DNA of 64,000 nucleotides. Origin: Microvirga sp. ACRRW (GTDB taxonomy: Bacteria; Pseudomonadota; Alphaproteobacteria; Rhizobiales; Beijerinckiaceae). A program made the translations under genes and the position numbers. The stretch lies in contig NZ_JAKRNJ010000004.1 in NCBI RefSeq assembly GCF_022346925.1, forward strand, positions 1 to 64,000, given 5' to 3'. Positions 59,510-64,000 of this stretch are shown in pieces; within the stretch, counting starts at the first letter, position 1, and the number at the start of each line of letters is the position of its first letter. The notes below the pieces were generated by a model that saw only the letters and a list, made by a program, of their open reading frames with translations, did no database searches and was not told the origin of the DNA.

Positions 59510-59532
59510 TCTCTTCCCTCCGGAGCATCCCG

Positions 59533-60330
59533 ATGCGCATCATGCGATTGGCGCTGCTGTGCGCCCTTCTCTTCGTCAGCGGTCAGGCTTTTGCCGATAC
59601 CTGCACGCTCGTCATGGAATTCGACACGGGCCGCGTCCTGAAGCAAGAGGGCGATTGCGATCGCCGCAACAGCCCTGCCTCCACCTTCAAGATACCCTTG
59701 AGCGTCATGGGTTTCGATGCGGGCATCCTCAAAGGCGAAGATGAACCGGCTTGGCGCTACAAGCCCGAATACAAGAGCTGGAACGAGGCGTGGAAGAAAA
59801 CCACGACGCCGCGTTCGTGGCTGAAGGATTCCGTTCTTTGGTACTCCATCGTCCTGACCGGTGAACTGGGACCGAAGCGCTTCGCGGGCTATGTCGACGC
59901 ATTCGACTACGGCAATCGCGACGCCAGCGGCGACAAGGGCAGGAACAACGGCCTCTCCCGCGCATGGCTGAGCGCCTCGTCGCTGCAGATTTCCCCCGTC
60001 GAGCAGATCGACTTCCTGCGCAGGTTCCTCAACCGCGAGCTGCCGGTCTCGACGAAGGCCTTCGACATGACGGTTGCGATCATGCCGCTCTTCCTCCTGC
60101 CCGACGGCTGGACGGTCTACGGCAAGACCGGCACCGGATTTCAGCCGTTGCCGAACGGCGCCTTCGACCGCACGCGGCAATTCGGCTGGTTCGTGGGATG
60201 GGCGCAGAAAGGCGAGCGCAAGGTTCTGTTCGCCCGCCTGATCCGCGATGAGCGCAAGGAAAACTCCATAGCGAGCTTTCGCGCACGCGATGCCTTGCTC
60301 GCCGAGCTTCCCGCCCTGCTCAAACCATGA
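59533..60330 (+). CDS. class D (OXA-type) beta-lactamase
   Basis: 265 residues with a signal peptide (cleavage near GQAFA) for export to the periplasm. Class D motifs: STFK at residues 50-53 (nucleophile Ser50, Lys53 likely carboxylated), DSVLWY (Ser100-Val101-Leu102, where the family usually has S-x-V), YGN at 126-128, SASSLQISPVEQ, and KTG at 198-200 (VYGKTGTGF). The Val-to-Leu change may alter carboxylation or substrate range. The ribosome binding site GGAG is 7 nt upstream. The surrounding genes are housekeeping, so it appears to be a resident chromosomal gene. Confidence 0.93.
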   Translation: MRIMRLALLCALLFVSGQAFADTCTLVMEFDTGRVLKQEGDCDRRNSPASTFKIPLSVMGFDAGILKGEDEPAWRYKPEYKSWNEAWKKTTTPRSWLKDSVLWYSIVLTGELGPKRFAGYVDAFDYGNRDASGDKGRNNGLSRAWLSASSLQISPVEQIDFLRRFLNRELPVSTKAFDMTVAIMPLFLLPDGWTVYGKTGTGFQPLPNGAFDRTRQFGWFVGWAQKGERKVLFARLIRDERKENSIASFRARDALLAELPALLKP

Positions 60331-60410
60331 TCTGCCCATGAGTGTCGCCGGCCCTTGACGGCGCGGCTTCACTGGCGTTCGCTGCACCCCCCATCAAAGA
60401 GGAGCCCTCC

Positions 60411-60701
60411 ATGCCCAAAGGCTACGTCATCGCCCGCGTTACCGTCACCAATCCGGAGGCCTATGCCGAATACGCCAAGGGCGCGACGGCTGCGATCAAG
60501 CAGTACGGCGGACGGCCATTAGTGCGCGGCGGTGCTTATGAGGCGCTGGAGGGTGAGGCCCGCGCCCGCAACGTGGTGATCGAGTTCGACTCGGTCGAGC
60601 AGGCGCGCACCTATTACAACTCGCCCGAATATCAGGCGGCCAAGGCCAAGCGCGACGGCGCCTGCGTGGCAGAATTCGTTCTCGTGGAAGGAGCGGAATA
60701 A
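60411..60701 (+). CDS. DUF1330 domain protein (first of tandem pair)
   Basis: 96 residues from ATG 60411, with GAGGAG 6 nt upstream. A single alpha/beta ferredoxin-like (dimeric alpha-beta barrel) domain, [55 protein letters not shown]..., similar to the DUF1330 family. Members are cytosolic and function is unknown; related folds act on small aromatic or oxidised substrates. The stop overlaps the next start (TAATG). Confidence 0.93.
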   Translation: MPKGYVIARVTVTNPEAYAEYAKGATAAIKQYGGRPLVRGGAYEALEGEARARNVVIEFDSVEQARTYYNSPEYQAAKAKRDGACVAEFVLVEGAE

Positions 60702-61006
60702 TGGCGAAGGCATATTGGATCGGCCGGGTCGATGTCTCGAACCCGGATGCCTACCAGAACTACGTGAAGGCCAATGCGGTGCCGTTCGCCAAGTTCGGCG
60801 CGAAGTTCCTAGTGCGCGGCGGCAGCTATCGCGTGGCGGAAGGCGAAGCGCGCGCCCGCAACGTGGTGATCGAGTTCCCCTCCTACGAAGCAGCCCAGGC
60901 CTGCTGGGATTCGCCTGAATACCAGGCGGCCAAAGCCCAGCGCGACGGCCATGCGGTGGCCGACATCATCATCATCGAGGGCTATGAGGGCCCGCAGCCG
61001 GGTTAA
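60701..61006 (+). CDS. DUF1330 domain protein (second of tandem pair)
   Basis: 101 residues, a paralogue of the previous gene; both share [14 protein letters not shown] and [19 protein letters not shown] segments (here [15 protein letters not shown]). The TAATG overlap shows translational coupling, and the pair probably forms homo- or heterodimers. Function unknown. dapB follows after 67 nt. Confidence 0.93.
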   Translation: MAKAYWIGRVDVSNPDAYQNYVKANAVPFAKFGAKFLVRGGSYRVAEGEARARNVVIEFPSYEAAQACWDSPEYQAAKAQRDGHAVADIIIIEGYEGPQPG

Positions 61007-61073
61007 AACCCTTCGCTTCTCAGCAGGGCACAAGGCCGCTATATGCCTTGAGCAGGCAAACAGGAGATCGAGC

Positions 61074-61889
61074 ATGAGCGAAATGCGACTTGTCATGGTC
61101 GGGGCGGCCGGACGCATGGGGCGCATGCTCATCAAGGCCGTAGCGGAAAGTGGCGGCTGCCGCCTCGTGGGCGCCATCGAGCGCGAAGGTTCGACCGCGC
61201 TCGGGCAGGATGCGGGCTCTCTCGCGGGCCTTCCCCCGCTCGGCGTGAGCGTGACGGACGATCCCCTGCCGATCTTCGCCAAGGCCGACGGCGTTCTCGA
61301 CTTCACCTCTCCTGCCGGAACAGTCGCCTTCGCAGCTCTCGCCGCCCAGGCCCGCATCGTGCACGTGATCGGCACCACCGGCTTGGCGGAAGAGGATTTC
61401 ACCAAGCTCGAAGCGGCGGCGCGCCATGCCCGCATCGTGCAGTCCGGCAACATGTCGCTCGGCGTGAACCTGCTCGCGGGCCTCGTACGCAAGGTAGCTG
61501 CAACGCTGGGCGAGGACTTCGACATCGAGGTTCTCGAAATGCACCACCGCATGAAGGTGGACGCGCCCTCCGGCACCGCCTTGCTGCTCGGCGAGGCGGC
61601 GGCGGAAGGCCGCAAGATTTCCCTGAAAGACCGCTCCGTGCGCAGCCGCGATGGGCATACCGGCGCACGCGTTCCCGGCGATATCGGTTTCGCGACCCTG
61701 CGCGGCGGCTCTGTCGTCGGCGAGCATTCGGTGATCTTCGCCGGCCAGGGCGAGCGCCTCGAACTCGGGCATCGCGCCGAGGATCGCGGCATCTTCGCAC
61801 GCGGCGCGGTGAGAGCCGCGCTCTGGGGCTTCGACAAGAAGCCTGGCTATTACACCATGGCCGACGTGCTCGGCCTCAACGACCTCTAA
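61074..61889 (+). CDS. dapB: 4-hydroxy-tetrahydrodipicolinate reductase
   Basis: 271 residues from ATG 61074, with AGGAGA 8 nt upstream; earlier in-frame starts overlap the DUF1330 gene. NAD(P)-binding [10 protein letters not shown] near residue 10, SGNMSLGVN, and the catalytic [19 protein letters not shown] are present; the C-terminal part contains [34 protein letters not shown]. It reduces tetrahydrodipicolinate precursor in the lysine/diaminopimelate pathway. gpmA follows after 32 nt. Confidence 0.97.
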   Translation: MSEMRLVMVGAAGRMGRMLIKAVAESGGCRLVGAIEREGSTALGQDAGSLAGLPPLGVSVTDDPLPIFAKADGVLDFTSPAGTVAFAALAAQARIVHVIGTTGLAEEDFTKLEAAARHARIVQSGNMSLGVNLLAGLVRKVAATLGEDFDIEVLEMHHRMKVDAPSGTALLLGEAAAEGRKISLKDRSVRSRDGHTGARVPGDIGFATLRGGSVVGEHSVIFAGQGERLELGHRAEDRGIFARGAVRAALWGFDKKPGYYTMADVLGLNDL

Positions 61890-61921
61890 ACAACCTTTAC
61901 GACTACGGAGACGCTAAAGAC

Positions 61922-62542
61922 ATGGATCGCCTTCTTGTGCTTGCCCGCCACGGTCAGAGCGAATGGAACCTGAAAAACCTGTTCACCGGCTGGAAGGACC
62001 CAGGGCTCACCGATCTCGGCATCGAGGAGGCGCGCGCCGCCGGCCGCCGCCTGAAAGAGATGGGCGTGCAGTTCGACGTGGCCTACACCTCGGACCTCTC
62101 GCGCGCTCAGCGCACCTGCAAGCTGATCCTGGAAGAGATCGGCCAGCCCAATCTCAAGACCATCGCGGATCAAGCTCTCAACGAGCGCGATTACGGCGAT
62201 CTCTCCGGCCTCAACAAGGATGACGCCCGCGCCCGCTGGGGCGAGGACCAAGTGCATGTGTGGCGCCGCTCCTACGACGTGCCCCCTCCCGGCGGCGAGA
62301 GCCTGAAGGACACGGTGGCCCGCGTGCTGCCCTATTACATCCGCGAGATTCTGCCCCGCGTGATGCGCGGCGAGCGCGTGCTGGTGGCAGCCCACGGCAA
62401 TTCGCTGCGCGCCCTTGTGATGGTGCTCGACGGCCTGACCTCCGAGACGATCCCGGGCCTCGAGCTCGCGACCGGCATCCCGCTGGTCTATCACCTCAAC
62501 GACGATACCACCGTCGCCAGTAAGAAGGTGCTGGAGGGATAA
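61922..62542 (+). CDS. gpmA: 2,3-bisphosphoglycerate-dependent phosphoglycerate mutase
   Basis: 206 residues. The catalytic RHGQSEWN near residue 10 (His acceptor), [23 protein letters not shown]-like [27 protein letters not shown], and [12 protein letters not shown] with the second His are the family signature. It interconverts 3- and 2-phosphoglycerate in glycolysis. Rhizobial GpmA is shorter than the E. coli enzyme (about 250), as here. It follows dapB and precedes a large palindromic repeat. Confidence 0.97.
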   Translation: MDRLLVLARHGQSEWNLKNLFTGWKDPGLTDLGIEEARAAGRRLKEMGVQFDVAYTSDLSRAQRTCKLILEEIGQPNLKTIADQALNERDYGDLSGLNKDDARARWGEDQVHVWRRSYDVPPPGGESLKDTVARVLPYYIREILPRVMRGERVLVAAHGNSLRALVMVLDGLTSETIPGLELATGIPLVYHLNDDTTVASKKVLEG

Positions 62543-62607
62543 GACCTTCTCTCTTCGAGGTGCGCATCATGGCCGGGCTCGTCCCGGCCATTTTCTTTTG
62601 GACCACT

Positions 62608-62719
62608 CTCTGTCCTCATCCTGAGGAGCAGACGTAGTCTGCGTCTCGAAGGAGTGTCCGGAGAACACTGGAACCTCCTTCGAGACGGCGCTGCGCGCCT
62701 CCTCAGGATGAGGACAGAG
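62608..62719. repeat. 112-bp palindromic intergenic repeat (cruciform-like)
   Basis: Outer arms CTCTGTCCTCATCCTGAGGAG and its complement CTCCTCAGGATGAGGACAGAG, inner arms GTCTCGAAGGAG / CTCCTTCGAGAC, with small hairpins at both shoulders (GCAGACGTAGTCTGC and GGCGCTGCGCGCC). From memory, CCTCATCCTGAGGAG...CTTCGAGAC elements are widespread intergenic repeats in Bradyrhizobium, Methylobacterium and relatives. It lies between gpmA and alkB and probably marks the end of the gpmA transcript. Confidence 0.85.
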
Positions 62720-62787
62720 CGCTCCAGAAGAGAAATCATCGGCGGGCCGATGATGACATTCGACGACAGCAGGTGTCAGATAGGGCT

Positions 62788-63408
62788 ATGTCCGCCATCA
62801 CTCTCGCACCCGGCCTCACCTATTATCCGGATTATCTGGACCGTCAGGCCCAGGAACAGCTTCTGCAGTCCCTGCGCGAGATCACGCGGACCGCGCCTCT
62901 CTTCACCCCACGCATGCCGCGCACGGGAAAACCCTTCTCGGTGCGCATGACGAATTGCGGGCGGCTCGGCTGGGTGTCCGACCTCGACGGCTATCGCTAT
63001 CAGCCGACCCATCCCGAGACGGGCGAGCCTTGGCCGGCGATTCCGAGCCAAGCGCTGCAAGCCTGGAATGAATTGAGCGGCTATCCGCATCCGCCCGATG
63101 CCTGCCTGGTCAACTACTACGATCTTGAGGCCCGCATGGGCCTGCACCAGGACAAGGACGAGGAGGAATTCGAGGCGCCGGTCGTTTCCCTGTCCTTGGG
63201 CGATACCGCCTTGTTCCGCTATGGCGGGCTGGAGCGGAAGGACCCGACCCGCTCCATCCGGCTGAAATCCGGCGACGCCATCGTGTTCGGCGGCCCGGCC
63301 CGCCTGATTTATCACGGAATCGACCGGCTGATCCCCCATAGCTCGGACCTGCTGTCGCATGCCGGGCGCCTCAATCTCACCTTGCGCAAGGTAGAGAAGC
63401 CGCTTTAG
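62788..63408 (+). CDS. alkB: alpha-ketoglutarate-dependent dioxygenase AlkB
   Basis: 206 residues from ATG 62788 (GTG 62773 is a weaker alternative). Fe(II)/2-oxoglutarate motifs are complete: H120-Q-D122, His176 in LIYHGID, and RxNxTxR at 194-200. The nucleotide-recognition lid includes PRTGKPFSVRMTNCGRLGWVSDLDGYRY. It reverses 1-methyladenine and 3-methylcytosine damage in DNA or RNA. It is not linked to the AraC-MGMT gene at 53.7 kb, though both act on alkylation damage. Confidence 0.96.
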   Translation: MSAITLAPGLTYYPDYLDRQAQEQLLQSLREITRTAPLFTPRMPRTGKPFSVRMTNCGRLGWVSDLDGYRYQPTHPETGEPWPAIPSQALQAWNELSGYPHPPDACLVNYYDLEARMGLHQDKDEEEFEAPVVSLSLGDTALFRYGGLERKDPTRSIRLKSGDAIVFGGPARLIYHGIDRLIPHSSDLLSHAGRLNLTLRKVEKPL

Positions 63409-63437
63409 CCTTTAAAGAATTCATCGAGGAGCCATCC

Positions 63438-64000
63438 ATGAAAGCTCTGTCCGCTGCTGCCTTCGGCTTCATCCTGTCCATCCAGGCCGCTCTTGCCGCC
63501 GAGCCCGTCTTTCCGCCTGCCTCGCGCATCGGCTTGGTGCCGCCGCAGGAGATGAGCCTGTCCAAGCGCTTCAGCGGCTTCGAGAATGAGGAACGCGCCG
63601 CAGTGATTACCTTCGCGGAGATGCCGGCCGAGGCCTATAACCAGCTCTCCTCCGGTCTCACCAAGGATGTGCTCAAGAAGCAGGGGCTGGAGGTGAAATC
63701 CCGTGAGAATGTGAAGCTCGGCTCCAGATCCGGCATTCTCGTGAGTGGCGCGATGACGAAGCCCGAGGCCGGGCGCAAATGGCTTCTTCTGATCAAGGAC
63801 GAGAAAGTGACCGGCCTCGTGGTGGCGCAGGTATTCGGCGGTCAGGACGGCTACAGCGACGCTCAGATCCGCGATGCCTTGACGAGCGTGACCGTGCGCC
63901 AGGACGTCTCCCTGGAAGAGCAGCTCTCCGCCCTGCCCTTCCAGGTCGGAGAGAAGGCCGGTTTCAGGCCGGTGCGCGTGATGGCCGGCAATTCCGTGCT
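63438..64000 (+). CDS. exported hypothetical protein (cut by the window edge)
   Basis: The visible 187 residues start at ATG 63438 with GAGGAG 6 nt upstream. A signal peptide (MKALSAAAFGFILSIQAALA, cleavage near LAAEP) leads into a periplasmic domain (PASRIGLVPPQEMSLSKRFSGFENEERAAVITFAEMPAEAYNQLSSGLTKDVLKKQGLEVKSRENVKLGSRSGILVSG). No membrane segment or catalytic motif recognised so far. It follows alkB by 30 nt on the same strand. The 3' end lies outside the window. Confidence 0.7.
   Translation, partial: MKALSAAAFGFILSIQAALAAEPVFPPASRIGLVPPQEMSLSKRFSGFENEERAAVITFAEMPAEAYNQLSSGLTKDVLKKQGLEVKSRENVKLGSRSGILVSGAMTKPEAGRKWLLLIKDEKVTGLVVAQVFGGQDGYSDAQIRDALTSVTVRQDVSLEEQLSALPFQVGEKAGFRPVRVMAGNSV

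Overview
The window is a 64 kb piece of a GC-rich alphaproteobacterial chromosome, most likely from the order Hyphomicrobiales (Rhizobiales). The evidence is a CP4-like class II aroA, a TIGR02300 zinc-ribbon gene beside a tRNA-Ala, an hsp20/DUF1150 pair, ornithine-lipid and phospholipid methylation enzymes, heat-shock promoters of the alphaproteobacterial RpoH type, and two intergenic palindromic repeats of a style common in this order. A Microvirga/Methylobacteriaceae-like genus would fit, but that is inference. Almost all DNA is coding, and most content is housekeeping or transport; there is no phage, insertion sequence or CRISPR array.

Layout. 0-7.5 kb: the end of a MoeB/ThiF-type gene, then a leftward translation block (infC with an AUU start, rpmI, rplT, pheS, pheT), a family-4 type glycosyltransferase and a divergent alpha/beta hydrolase. 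7.5-12.3 kb: one 1355-residue repetitive beta-solenoid protein with C-terminal RTX calcium repeats, isolated between non-coding stretches; it is the most unusual gene here. 12.2-14.6 kb: DUF1150-hsp20 behind an RpoH-type promoter, and argH. 14.8-21.4 kb: a complete dipeptide ABC transporter operon ending in a membrane dipeptidase, so import and hydrolysis are coupled. 21.4-25.4 kb: a leftward PotFGHI-like polyamine ABC transporter. 25.5-31.5 kb: proline iminopeptidase, 3-hydroxybutyrate dehydrogenase, 5-oxoprolinase subunits pxpBC and malate synthase G.

31.7-38.8 kb: tRNA-Ala(GGC), a TIGR02300 protein, aroA-cmk, a secreted DUF1194 von Willebrand-type protein, methylglyoxal synthase, the HrpB helicase and a HAD hydrolase. 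39-46.8 kb: malic enzyme (malic plus phosphotransacetylase-like domains), mutS, an orphan response regulator and a ComM-type AAA ATPase. 46.8-53.7 kb: an OlsB-like acyltransferase, a GST-queG-epimerase operon, uppP, a small cysteine-rich protein, nth, DUF2244 and a TolA/TonB-like periplasmic protein. 53.7-64 kb: an AraC-methyltransferase fusion for alkylation repair, dnaK-dnaJ, a PmtA-like methyltransferase with pyrF, a class D beta-lactamase, two tandem DUF1330 genes, dapB, gpmA, alkB and the start of an exported hypothetical protein.

Common themes are amino-acid and peptide nitrogen scavenging (dpp, dipeptidase, pip, pot, pxpBC), C2/C4 carbon metabolism (glcB, bdhA, malic enzyme), DNA repair (mutS, nth, alkB, AraC-MGMT) and stress folding (hsp20, dnaKJ). 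Non-coding signals include several intrinsic terminators, REP-like hairpins sharing TCATCCC/GGGATGA arms, and two larger palindromic intergenic repeats. No wholly new multi-gene system could be demonstrated. The best leads are the RTX solenoid protein, the six-cysteine mini-protein behind uppP, a possible RNA thermometer before hsp20, and a class II EPSP synthase with glycine at the glyphosate-determining position.
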